A stretch of 64,000 nucleotides of DNA from a bacterium. Lineage in GTDB: Bacteria > Armatimonadota > Abditibacteriia > Abditibacteriales > Abditibacteriaceae. The stretch covers positions 62,001-126,000 of the forward strand of contig SDZD01000012.1 in the NCBI GenBank assembly GCA_004172935.1. Reading direction: 5' to 3'. This document shows, in pieces, positions 16,836 through 24,961 of this stretch. Position 1 is the first letter of the stretch, and every line of letters starts with the position of its first letter. Below the pieces are notes generated by a model. It ran no database searches. It was given only the letters and a program-made list of their open reading frames with translations, and was not told where the DNA came from. The position numbers and the translations under genes are program-made.

Positions 16836-18641
16836 TTACGAAGCGCAGAAGGCGTTCAACTGTTCGGTGCTGTGGCGCTTCGTCCAGTCGTGGAAGCTTT
16901 CGAGGACATCGGTGCGCGTCGCGAGGTAGGATTTGAGTAACTGTCCGGTGACGCTTGAAAGGTCTTCCGCAGCAATGGAACGAACCACTTCACGCCCGAT
17001 GTTTTGCTGGTCGCCATATCCCCCTCCGACAAAGAGGTGAAAGCCATCGACCATATCGTCGCCCTGCTCGACCTTGGTGCCCAAAAACCCGATGTCGCCG
17101 ATGTAGTGCTGGGCGCACGAGTTAGGGCAACCCGTCAAATGGATATTGATGTTTTGGTCGATAGGCACTGATGCTTCGAGTTCGTCGGCAAGGCGAAGCG
17201 CGTTCTTTTTGGTTTCGGCATTGGCATATTTGCAGCCCGCCGAGCCAGTGCAGGCAATGAGGCCGCTGCGCACACCCGAAGCGCGGTATTCCAATCCCAA
17301 CCGGAGGATTTCGGCTTCGACGAGGACTTTTTTATCGTCGGGGATGTCGCAGATGAGCAGGTTTTGCCAGACGGTGAGGCGTATGTCGCCCGAACCGAAC
17401 TCATCGGCGATGTAGGCGAGGCCGCGCATCTGAGTGCTGCTTATGCGCCCCACGGGGAGAACAACGCCAAGGTAATTCAGCCCAGCTTGTTTTTGCGAAT
17501 GCCAACCGATGTGGGCATCGCGACCAATGGGCGGGCGCATCTCGCATTGCGAAAGCGGCAAAGACAGCGCTTCCTGTCCCCATTCTTTGAGAGTTTCGGC
17601 AACGAATTTTTCGTGGCCCCAATCATCGAGGACATATTTGAGGCGGGCTTTTTTGCGGTCGGTGCGATTGCCGTGTTTGATGAAGAGGCGAACAACCGCC
17701 ACTGCGAACGACACGCACTGATCGGGCCGAAGCAACAGTCCCTCGTCGATAGCGAAGTCTTTGTGTCCGGTAATGCCGCCAAAAGCGACTCGGAAGTAAA
17801 CACCCGCAGGAACAGCTTTGCCTTCGCCCACTAATACGGCACTAAAGCCGATGTCGTTGGTGTCTTCGAGGCTGGAAATGGCACCGCCACCATCGAAAGC
17901 GATATTGAACTTGCGAGGCAAACCATACATCTCGCGATGGTTGAGGATGGTGTGGTGCATCTGCCGCGATAGGTCGCGGGTGTCGTACAACTCGTTGGGG
18001 TCAATGCCCGCTGTGGCGCTGCCCGTCACGTTGCGAATGTTGTCGGCGCCCGAACCGCGCGCCACGATGCCCGATTCTTGCAGGGATTCGAGGAAATCGG
18101 CGGCATATTCCGCTTTGATTTCGCGGATTTGCAGATTGGCGCGCGTAGTCGTGTCGGTGTAGCCACCGCCGAACTTTTGGGCGATACGCGCGGTGGCGCG
18201 CATCTGGTCGCTGGAAATGAGGCCGCCGTAAAAGCGAAGGCGGCACATGAACGAATCTTGCGCAGGAGCCACATAGAAAAGGCCATGATACTTCCACATA
18301 AACGCATCAGTGCCTTTGGGGAACTGAGCGTTTTGTGCGTGCGAAACTATCTGGTCCCAGCGGTCGAAGGGGTGTTGTTCGCGCTTGGCGACCTCCTCCG
18401 GCACCAGCTTTTTACCGGCTTTTTCCTGGGCGGCCTGGGCTTCGAGTTGCAGTTTGTCGGGGCCTTCGTATTTAGCCACTGCCCCGCTTTGGGCCAGAAG
18501 GGTTTCGGCGAAAGTGGGCAGATTCAGTAGCGCCCGCGCGGTGTCGGCACCAGCCGTGAAACCGGAAAGGTACTCCTTTTGTTCAACCGAGAACTCTTCG
18601 CCCGAAACCGAGTTACCATTGAGAAGCTGTGCGTCGCTCAT
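16836..18641 (-). CDS. nirA: Siroheme [4Fe-4S] nitrite reductase, NirA family
   Basis: The track begins at a TTG at 18647; the ATG six bases later (18641) is preferred, giving 601 residues. It reduces nitrite to ammonium by six electrons. Two ferredoxin-like/NIR repeats are visible (FMCRLRFYGGLISSDQMR; LGVVLPVGRISSTQMRGL). The siroheme/cluster ligands are C-TGSAG-C (about 464, 470) and C-PNS-C (about 505, 509). The N-terminus contains FSVEQKEYLSGFTAG, shared with the next gene. It resembles the ferredoxin type but probably takes electrons from the adjacent flavoprotein. It is 106 bases after the sigma-like gene. Confidence 0.93.
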   Translation of the reverse strand: MSDAQLLNGNSVSGEEFSVEQKEYLSGFTAGADTARALLNLPTFAETLLAQSGAVAKYEGPDKLQLEAQAAQEKAGKKLVPEEVAKREQHPFDRWDQIVSHAQNAQFPKGTDAFMWKYHGLFYVAPAQDSFMCRLRFYGGLISSDQMRATARIAQKFGGGYTDTTTRANLQIREIKAEYAADFLESLQESGIVARGSGADNIRNVTGSATAGIDPNELYDTRDLSRQMHHTILNHREMYGLPRKFNIAFDGGGAISSLEDTNDIGFSAVLVGEGKAVPAGVYFRVAFGGITGHKDFAIDEGLLLRPDQCVSFAVAVVRLFIKHGNRTDRKKARLKYVLDDWGHEKFVAETLKEWGQEALSLPLSQCEMRPPIGRDAHIGWHSQKQAGLNYLGVVLPVGRISSTQMRGLAYIADEFGSGDIRLTVWQNLLICDIPDDKKVLVEAEILRLGLEYRASGVRSGLIACTGSAGCKYANAETKKNALRLADELEASVPIDQNINIHLTGCPNSCAQHYIGDIGFLGTKVEQGDDMVDGFHLFVGGGYGDQQNIGREVVRSIAAEDLSSVTGQLLKSYLATRTDVLESFHDWTKRHSTEQLNAFCAS

Positions 18642-18696
18642 TGTCAAACAAAATGACGCGGCGATTAGTAACAGTCCCAGGGAAGAAGTTTTACTT

Positions 18697-18725
18697 GAAT
18701 GAACTTTCGATTAACGGCGTGTTTC
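18697..18725 (-). promoter_or_regulatory. Shared nitrate-cluster element upstream of nirA
   Basis: On the minus strand GAAAC-N6-TTAA then CGAAAGTTCATTC, matching the box before nrtA at 19 of 29 positions with identical spacing. It lies about 55 bases before the nirA start and directly follows the sigma-like gene. Confidence 0.5.
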
Positions 18726-18740
18726 GTAAACAACGAAACA
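18720..18740. repeat. Inverted repeat TGTTTCGT-AAACA-ACGAAACA
   Basis: Eight-base perfect arms around a five-base spacer, overlapping the GAAAC end of the nirA upstream element. It could be a dimeric operator for nirA or a short 3' hairpin of the sigma-like gene; no clear T-tract follows. Confidence 0.45.
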
Positions 18741-18747
18741 GTTCAAA

Positions 18748-19833
18748 TCAGGCGGGCATTTGAAGGCAACCACAGTCGATGATGGCGGTGCCAGCGTGAC
18801 TGGAAGCGATGTAGATTTCGATTTGGGAACCGGGAAGAATGGGATCGACGATGGCGAAAGGAACGTGAATCGCGTCATTGGCGGCACAGGGAACGATGCG
18901 ATGTGGCAAGCCATTGACGATGGTGGAAACAACGACCATACCATCGGAGACATTGCCAACGCGCAAGTAACGTATGCCTAACACATGGCCGATGGGCACG
19001 GTGTAAACCAGCTTTTTGGAGAGTAGTTCTGGCGTCTTAATTCCCGTTACCGGAAAATCGAAGGTGCCTTGTAACAGGATGGGGCGACCTGCGCCCACGC
19101 CGACTAAGTCGGGCCTTTTTTCGTCTTTGACCATAGTGTTTATGAACTCCCAGAACTCTTCGCGCGGGTCGGAGAGTCGGGGCTTTTTAGAGGCGCGTCC
19201 GGTGCGCGTTGTCCCCTCTGCTTCCTCAAAGAACTCGCGCATTTTGAGAATGGCGGCTTCGAGACGATTACGAACTGTGCTACGGGGCAAGCCTAATTCT
19301 CTGGCCGCCGCCATTTCGGTGCGTCCTAAAACACAACAGCGCCAAACGACCTCGCGCTGAGGTAGAGAAAGGGTTTCGAGCGCGGCATTCAAGGCCAAAT
19401 TGCGCTCGACTTCCGCCGATTCCTGCGCCCCTACTCCCTCAAACAACCATTCCGAAGGCTCCGCATTTTCGTCATTGGAGTCGATGTTCGTCAATTGCGA
19501 AAACGGGATGGCGTTGCTCCTTCTTTGTTGACGCAGCCAACTCCGAAGGTCTAAGTCGAGCATTTTCTCGATGTAATAGGGGAAATAAACACCCGCATCA
19601 GCACGGAAGCTGTGCAAGCGACTCAGGAACAGGAAGGTAATTTGCGCTTCGATGTCAGCAAATTCGAGTGTAGAGAAGCTTTCGCGGACGGCGCCCCACA
19701 GGTAATGCATCCGCGACCGTAACAAAGGGCGGAACTGTTCCAGTAATGCTTCAGTCGCGAGTTCATCGCCAGATTGAGCCGCACAAATGCGGCTTTCTAA
19801 ATCAATGATGGGGAGGAATGGCGCGACTGTCAC
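18748..19833 (-). CDS. Sigma-70-like regulator with an extra C-terminal beta-rich domain
   Basis: A 361-residue protein. Residues about 20-100 look like sigma region 2 (YFPYYIEKMLDLDLRSWLRQ) and about 150-205 like region 4, with LSLPQREVVWRCCVLGRTE and LPRSTVRNRLEAAILKMREF as a helix-turn-helix. Typical ECF factors end there, near 190 residues; this one continues with a basic linker and some 140 residues of predicted strands (VGAGRPILLQGTFDFPVTGI to the end) that I do not recognise. It heads the nitrate cluster, and a GAAAC-N6-TTAA element precedes it, nirA and nrtA, suggesting autoregulation and control of the cluster. The C-terminal part may sense a ligand or partner; that is inference. Confidence 0.75.
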   Translation of the reverse strand: MTVAPFLPIIDLESRICAAQSGDELATEALLEQFRPLLRSRMHYLWGAVRESFSTLEFADIEAQITFLFLSRLHSFRADAGVYFPYYIEKMLDLDLRSWLRQQRRSNAIPFSQLTNIDSNDENAEPSEWLFEGVGAQESAEVERNLALNAALETLSLPQREVVWRCCVLGRTEMAAARELGLPRSTVRNRLEAAILKMREFFEEAEGTTRTGRASKKPRLSDPREEFWEFINTMVKDEKRPDLVGVGAGRPILLQGTFDFPVTGIKTPELLSKKLVYTVPIGHVLGIRYLRVGNVSDGMVVVSTIVNGLPHRIVPCAANDAIHVPFAIVDPILPGSQIEIYIASSHAGTAIIDCGCLQMPA

Positions 19834-19879
19834 GGGCTACATATTATGCAGCCGCAATCACATTCGCGTCTCTCGACGG

Positions 19880-19894
19880 TTAATTTTGGGTTTC
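19880..19894 (-). promoter_or_regulatory. GAAAC-N6-TTAA element upstream of the sigma-like gene
   Basis: Minus strand GAAAC-CCAAAA-TTAA followed by CCGTCGA, 46 bases before the ATG. Same core and spacing as upstream of nirA and nrtA. Similarity outside the core is weaker. Confidence 0.4.
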
Positions 19895-20058
19895 ACGATT
19901 GGCATTGGCACTCTCTCAATACACCTTGAGGGCTGCTCTCGCGGTTTCTTTTTCAGCCAAATAGTTTTCTATCGAACACGCAGTAGTTGATTGCTTTGGC
20001 GACCACGATGTGGCGTAGGGCGTGCATGGGCTTCAGGCGAAAAAATTTAGATTAGTTC

Positions 20059-20088
20059 TGTTTAAAACCAGATTGGTTTGGGTATAAT
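20059..20088 (+). promoter_or_regulatory. Promoter of prepilin/glycoside hydrolase operon
   Basis: TGTTTA, an 18-base spacer and TATAAT, within GGGTATAATCAGTGGG. The fourth prepilin gene has the same arrangement at 58150-58179 with the same spacer and GGGTATAATCATTGGG. Transcription from here gives a long leader of about 165 bases containing two palindromes. Confidence 0.65.
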
Positions 20089-20122
20089 CAGTGGGTAACA
20101 AGCTGGTTGTGTTGCAAATTCA

Positions 20123-20148
20123 GCTTTTTGTTAACGTAAACAAAAAGC
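20123..20148. promoter_or_regulatory. LacI-type operator 1
   Basis: A 26-base palindrome with a single mismatched pair, core TTTTTGTTAACGTAAACAAA, centred on CG as is usual for LacI/GalR operators. It lies about 45 bases after the TATAAT box. The likely binder is the LacI protein encoded at 23361. Confidence 0.7.
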
Positions 20149-20227
20149 CTATTTAGCTCCTTTCTAAATCCCATAAAGAGAGAATTTTGAAAGGCTTCAA
20201 TATCGAGTGTTGAAGGCAATACGGCAC

Positions 20228-20245
20228 TTTGTTAACGTTAACAAA
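20228..20245. promoter_or_regulatory. LacI-type operator 2, perfect palindrome
   Basis: TTTGTTAACGTTAACAAA is an exact 18-base palindrome with a CG centre, 101 bases from operator 1 centre to centre and 15 bases before the prepilin ATG. The pair could support looping or a roadblock. No strong ribosome site separates it from the ATG. The rest of 19834-20260 shows no gene. Confidence 0.75.
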
Positions 20246-20260
20246 TCAATAAACTAAAGC

Positions 20261-21070
20261 ATGAGAAATTTTCTACTTCCTCAGGAGATCACTCCCATCA
20301 AAAATCGCTCGAATGGTTTCACACTCATCGAGCTTCTTGTTGTCATTGCCATCATTGCCATTCTGGCCGCCATTCTCTTTCCCGTCTTCGCGAGGGCACG
20401 CGAAAACGCCCGCCGCTCCTCTTGCCAGTCCAACCTGAAGCAGATTGGTCTTGGACTGCTCCAATACACGCAAGACTATGACGAAACGTTGACCCCCAAA
20501 TATACCGGGCTAAATGGTTATGGCTTGTCGAACGTCGCCGCAGGGCGTCTCAAATGGATGGATTTGGTGCAACCCTACGTCAAAAGCGAGCAGATTTTCA
20601 ATTGCCCAAGCGACACGTGGGGAAGGACAGTGCAGATTTATGATGGTGGTGGCAACCAGACCCGCACCACTGCTCCTTATGCATTGAACGGTCCTGCATC
20701 GGGGGCAAACTATGGCTCTTACGGAATGAATACCTACTACGCGGAAGCGGGAGCACCGAGTCCCCCCAGCGGCAACCCCGACGCGCTGGTCAAACTCGCT
20801 CAAATCGAAGCCCCCGCGACCACAGTTTGGGTCATGGACACCGATGATATAGACGGGTATTCCTGGGGAGCTGGCGAAGACGCAAACAGCTACAATGTAC
20901 CGGCACCCTCTGGAAACCCGCAGGTCACAGGTCGATTGATTTCACGCCACCTCGATACCATTAGCGTCATGTATACCGATGGGCATGTTAAGTCATTGAA
21001 AATGGATGCGCTCTTGAAGAGGACCAGCAATGGTGTGACCGTTTCCGCCTTCACCTGCGAGGATGACTAA
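20261..21070 (+). CDS. Prepilin-like H-X9-DG (DUF1559-type) protein
   Basis: A 269-residue prepilin. The leader ends at NG before [36 protein letters not shown] follows. [12 protein letters not shown] near the C-terminus is the H-X9-DG motif. The mature part is a globular pseudopilin-like domain of unknown role. First gene of a unit with a glycoside hydrolase and a LacI regulator, and controlled by the two palindromes upstream. The central sequence differs strongly from the other three prepilins while the ends are conserved, as expected if each recognises a different partner or polymer. Confidence 0.93.
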   Translation: MRNFLLPQEITPIKNRSNGFTLIELLVVIAIIAILAAILFPVFARARENARRSSCQSNLKQIGLGLLQYTQDYDETLTPKYTGLNGYGLSNVAAGRLKWMDLVQPYVKSEQIFNCPSDTWGRTVQIYDGGGNQTRTTAPYALNGPASGANYGSYGMNTYYAEAGAPSPPSGNPDALVKLAQIEAPATTVWVMDTDDIDGYSWGAGEDANSYNVPAPSGNPQVTGRLISRHLDTISVMYTDGHVKSLKMDALLKRTSNGVTVSAFTCEDD

Positions 21071-21164
21071 ACCTCGCACAATAAATCCCCCTTTCCTCAC
21101 CCTTATGCGAATACAAACCAGTACAGTTGATTCTAATGCTGTCGGTTCTAAATCGGGCGATTAT

Positions 21165-23315
21165 ATGAAAGCCAGACCGCACTCTCACACGCCAAACTCG
21201 GTGCGGAAGATGTTGCAGCGTCAGTGCGTTGTGGGCGGATTTTTGGCGCTGGTTGTGGTTGCTATGCCGTTGACTTCGACTGCCGTTTCTGCGGCACAAG
21301 CTCCCAAATCTCTTAGCGCCGAAGCGTTCAAGCCATTTATCGACGAGTTCAATACCGATGACAGGGAGCTTGTTGCGACTGGTATTTCCAATGCGAAGGC
21401 ATGGGATTACCTACGCCAGAACATTCCATTTTTTGAGTGCCCGGACAAGGAACTCGAAAAAACTTACTATTTTCGTTGGTGGACCTTTCGCAAACACATA
21501 CGTTCTATTCCCGGCGGGCGCTCAATCATCACTGAGTTCCTGCCGGATGTGCCGTGGGCAGGAAAGTACAACTCGATCTCGTGTGCGGCGGCCCATCATA
21601 TTGCCGAGGGCCGCTGGCTGCACGACTTAAAACTGCTCGATGACTATTCGAGTTTCTGGTTTCAAGAGGGCGAACCGCGCCGCTATTCGTTCCCTGTGGC
21701 CGATGCCCTGTGGGGGCGCTACCTTGTGACGGGACAAAAAGAGCCGATGGTGTCGCTGCTGCCCGATCTGGTACGCAATTACGCGGCGTGGACTCAGGAG
21801 AAACAAGACCCGAACGGACTGTACTGGCAGAGCGATGACCGCGATGGGATGGAGGTTTCGGTTGGCGGCAGCGGCTATCGCCCCACCATTAACTCCTATC
21901 AATATGGCGATGCGCGCGCTATCTCCGCAATTGCCGGTGTGGCCGGAAATCAGAATTTGGCAGGGGAGTTCAAGGCGAAAGCCGACGCGACACGCAAGGA
22001 AACCCTGAAGAATCTCTGGAACGAGCAGGGGCAATTTTTTGAAACCGTCGCACGCAATTCCGATGGCACATTGGGGAAGAGTGTGGGTGTTCGCGAACAG
22101 CTCGGCTACGTCCCCTGGGTTTATGGATTACCGGAAGCGAAGCACCTGGTAGCCTGGAAACAACTGACGGATGCGCAGGGATTCGCTGCCCCCTATGGGC
22201 CAACGAGCACTGAGCGGCGCCATCCCGGTTTTCGGCTTTCTTACGAAGGTCACGAATGCCAGTGGAATGGGCCTAGCTGGCCGTTTGCCACTTCCCAGAC
22301 CTTGACCGCTCTCGCCAATGTTTTAAACGGGCCTGGAACGGAGGTAATTTCAAAGAACGATTACTTTTCGATTCTAAGGGGCTATGCGCTTTCTCACCGT
22401 CTCAAGCGCGCGGATGGCAAAACCGTGTTCTGGATTGATGAGAACCTCAACCCCGACACAGGCGACTGGATTTCGCGCACCATACTTCAGAGAAACGCAG
22501 GTGGAGACGTTCAAAACCTGCCCGAACGCGGCAAAGATTATAACCATTCGACGTTTTGCGACCTGGTTATCAGCGGATTGATGGGACTGCGTCCTCGCGC
22601 CGACAACACCTTCGAAGTGAACCCTTTATTCCCTGCCAGTTGGAAATATGCGGCTCTGGATAATTTGCAGTATCATGGTCAGAAAGTCGCGATTTTCTGG
22701 GATTCAGAAGGCACTGTTTATGGGTGGGGGCGCGGATTAACCGTCGTCGTAAATGGGCGTAAAGCCGCGCACAGCGCAACGCTCACTCGGTTGACGGCCA
22801 CAATCCCCCCGGCTGTGCAGGTCAAGCCATCGCCAGTCACCAAGCCATCGCCGACAAATAATCTGGCGCTACACGTTGCAAGCGCCCCCAGCACATTTCC
22901 GCGTGTCACCGCTTCTTTCACTTCGCCGTACGATCAGGTTGAACAGGCCAACGATGGTATCATCAACCAGACCGACAATCCGCGCAGTCGTTGGACGGCG
23001 TATGGCTCTCCCAATCCTACCGATTGGCTGCAAGTCGAGTTCGAGCGTCCGCAAAGCTTCAACACTGTGGCGCTGGATATATTCGAGGACTCAGGAGCTG
23101 TCCGCGCCCCTCAAAGTATTCGAGTTCAGTTTTGGAACGGCACTGCATGGAATGATGTTGAAATCGAATCTCCGACGCCCATTCATGCGGGGCGAAACAC
23201 TCTGCGATTGCCAGCGCTAACGACCTCGAAAATTCGTGTCACTTTCACGCACACTCCAGGCTTTTTTACTGGCGTGAGCGAGTTGCAAGTTTTCAAGGAT
23301 TCGTCCAAAAATTAA
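21165..23315 (+). CDS. Secreted MGH1/GH63-like glycoside hydrolase with C-terminal F5/8 (CBM32-like) domain
   Basis: The track starts at 21063, overlapping the prepilin stop; the ATG at 21165 gives a signal peptide ending TAVSAAQA and a 716-residue protein. The middle is an (alpha/alpha)6-type enzyme: WWTFRKHIRSIPGGRSIITE, QSDDRDGMEVSVGG, GHECQWNGPSWPFATSQTL and DYNHSTFCDLVISGLMGLRP match the MGH1-like/GH63-type clan. From about residue 600, DNPRSRWTAYGSPNPTDWLQ begins a discoidin-type carbohydrate-binding domain. The substrate is probably an alpha-linked glycan; family membership is from memory of motifs. Confidence 0.85.
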   Translation: MKARPHSHTPNSVRKMLQRQCVVGGFLALVVVAMPLTSTAVSAAQAPKSLSAEAFKPFIDEFNTDDRELVATGISNAKAWDYLRQNIPFFECPDKELEKTYYFRWWTFRKHIRSIPGGRSIITEFLPDVPWAGKYNSISCAAAHHIAEGRWLHDLKLLDDYSSFWFQEGEPRRYSFPVADALWGRYLVTGQKEPMVSLLPDLVRNYAAWTQEKQDPNGLYWQSDDRDGMEVSVGGSGYRPTINSYQYGDARAISAIAGVAGNQNLAGEFKAKADATRKETLKNLWNEQGQFFETVARNSDGTLGKSVGVREQLGYVPWVYGLPEAKHLVAWKQLTDAQGFAAPYGPTSTERRHPGFRLSYEGHECQWNGPSWPFATSQTLTALANVLNGPGTEVISKNDYFSILRGYALSHRLKRADGKTVFWIDENLNPDTGDWISRTILQRNAGGDVQNLPERGKDYNHSTFCDLVISGLMGLRPRADNTFEVNPLFPASWKYAALDNLQYHGQKVAIFWDSEGTVYGWGRGLTVVVNGRKAAHSATLTRLTATIPPAVQVKPSPVTKPSPTNNLALHVASAPSTFPRVTASFTSPYDQVEQANDGIINQTDNPRSRWTAYGSPNPTDWLQVEFERPQSFNTVALDIFEDSGAVRAPQSIRVQFWNGTAWNDVEIESPTPIHAGRNTLRLPALTTSKIRVTFTHTPGFFTGVSELQVFKDSSKN

Positions 23316-23360
23316 TCTGTTTCGCGGAGACCGGAGTCCCCAACACGAAATTGCCAGCCT

Positions 23361-24401
23361 ATGCGACCTCATCAAAAAGAAGACAGTCGGTTGAAAAATG
23401 TGACCATCGTGGATGTCGCTGAAGCAGCGGGCGTAACGGCGATGACGGTATCCAGAGTGATGAAGGGCTACAAACACGTATCGCCCAAAACCAGGGAAAA
23501 AGTTCTTCGCGTTGCGGGAGAAATGAACTACACAGTGAATATGACGGCCAGGGCGCTTGTCACCGGCCAGACGGGTATCATCGCCGTCATCACTGAACAC
23601 TTGAATCATCCTTATTTTGCCAACCTTATTCATCATTTGGAGCTACAACTGGCCTCTCAGGGTTATGTGATGCGGCTATTGTACACCGATGAGGAACTAG
23701 ATTCTTTAGTGCATTCGACCAAATCATCTGCAGTCGATGGCATTATTGTCGCGGGGCTTCATGGGCGTGTCCAGGAGTATTTGAGACGGAGAACAGATGA
23801 GTCTCAGCCTTGTGTGTTCATCAGTCCAGAGAGTTTCTCCGAAGCCGACTATATTCGAATCGACTTTCGCCCAGCGCTTACTGAGGCCATCCAATTGATG
23901 ATAACAGCAGGGCGCAAACGCATCGCCTATGTGGGAATCGGCACACTCGACTTCCCACATCAAATGCTCCACTGGGAGGGCCGTCCCTCGACCTATCGCG
24001 ATGAAATGGAAAAGGCGGGCCGCCGTGTCGAGCTTATCGGTGTCAACCCCAGCATAGAGATAGATTCACCGGCACGGATTGAAGCGCTCAAAGATTACTT
24101 TCAGACGAATGGCTGTCCAGACGGTCTGGTTTGCTTTCACGATGAAATCGCGCTCCATGTTTTCCGTGCCTTGACCGATTTGGGGTATCGCATCCCCGAT
24201 GAAGTCATGCTAGTTGGATGCGACGATTTGCCCTTCATGAAGTTTATTGAACCCCCGCTCAGTTCTATTGCTGAACCGATGGCAGAAATCTGCGCCCTGG
24301 CCTGGAAGTTTCTTCAAATGCGTATTGCCGCCCCTGACCTCCCCCTGCAATGCGCCACCATTACACCCCAATTAATGGTCCGCAAATCTCTATTAGCGTA
24401 A
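23361..24401 (+). CDS. LacI family transcriptional regulator
   Basis: A 346-residue LacI/GalR repressor. VTIVDVAEAAGVTAMTVSRV (about residues 14-33) is the helix-turn-helix and ALVTGQTGIIAVI starts the sugar-binding core. VMLVGCDDLPFMKFIEPPLS is the usual effector-domain block. It lies 45 bases after the glycoside hydrolase gene and probably binds the GTTAACG palindromes before the prepilin gene. It is a close relative of the LacI part of the protein at 56663 (similar VSPxTRxKVLRV and YTVNxxARxL blocks), which has an extra domain. Confidence 0.93.
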   Translation: MRPHQKEDSRLKNVTIVDVAEAAGVTAMTVSRVMKGYKHVSPKTREKVLRVAGEMNYTVNMTARALVTGQTGIIAVITEHLNHPYFANLIHHLELQLASQGYVMRLLYTDEELDSLVHSTKSSAVDGIIVAGLHGRVQEYLRRRTDESQPCVFISPESFSEADYIRIDFRPALTEAIQLMITAGRKRIAYVGIGTLDFPHQMLHWEGRPSTYRDEMEKAGRRVELIGVNPSIEIDSPARIEALKDYFQTNGCPDGLVCFHDEIALHVFRALTDLGYRIPDEVMLVGCDDLPFMKFIEPPLSSIAEPMAEICALAWKFLQMRIAAPDLPLQCATITPQLMVRKSLLA

Positions 24402-24501
24402 CTGCATATGTATTGGAGTAAAAATCTCCCTAATATAGTCCTCCCCTCAAAACTCCAACGGAAGTTGAAGCAGTGACTCTAAAGAAAAGAGACACGATGC
24501 T

Positions 24502-24642
24502 CTACTCTCTTTTGTAAACGACCTCAACACCGATGGCTTCGAGTTCGGGCCACGGTTGGTCGCTGACAACTAAATCCAGATTTTCGGGCGCCAGTACCAG
24601 ATGAGATACGCCTGAATTCTGACCTGCTCCGCTTCCATCAGT
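24502..24642 (-). pseudogene. C-terminal remnant, possibly DeoR-type regulator
   Basis: The minus strand holds 46 codons without ATG, entered after two stop codons, reading GVSHLVLAPENLDLVVSDQP and ending GVEVVYKRE before a TAG. The composition is protein-like and resembles the end of DeoR/GlpR-type sugar regulators, but I cannot prove the family. It looks like the tail of a deleted gene. Confidence 0.4.
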
Positions 24643-24669
24643 TTATTAGCCCACCACATATCCATCCGT

Positions 24670-24774
24670 ATGGCACTGTGGGTCGTGGTCATTCCCGGCC
24701 TAATCATCGCTTTCTTAGCCTCCCGCCTACTGCGTTCAAGCGGAACCGCCGCTCAGGTAACTTGTACCTCATGA
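24670..24774 (+). other. Short hydrophobic ORF in a 560-base gap
   Basis: 34 codons starting MALWVVVIPGLIIAFLASRL, one predicted membrane span, without a ribosome site. It may be a small membrane peptide or a fragment. The rest of 24402-24961 holds the remnant above and the upstream region of the SPFH pair (AAAGGAG ten bases before the ATG). Confidence 0.2.
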
Positions 24775-24961
24775 ATAGGTAGGCATATCATCGGCCGGAC
24801 GACTCGCTAAGCTCAAAACATGAAACTTCAACTCATTCTTGAGCGGAGCAGGCCAATTGTGAGCGCCTGATTTCACGCAGAGAGTGCGTCATCATAAGTC
24901 CTCCTGTTGCGTGTTTCAAATAAAATGAAGCCATAACTCTGGATAAAGGAGTTCTTCACTG

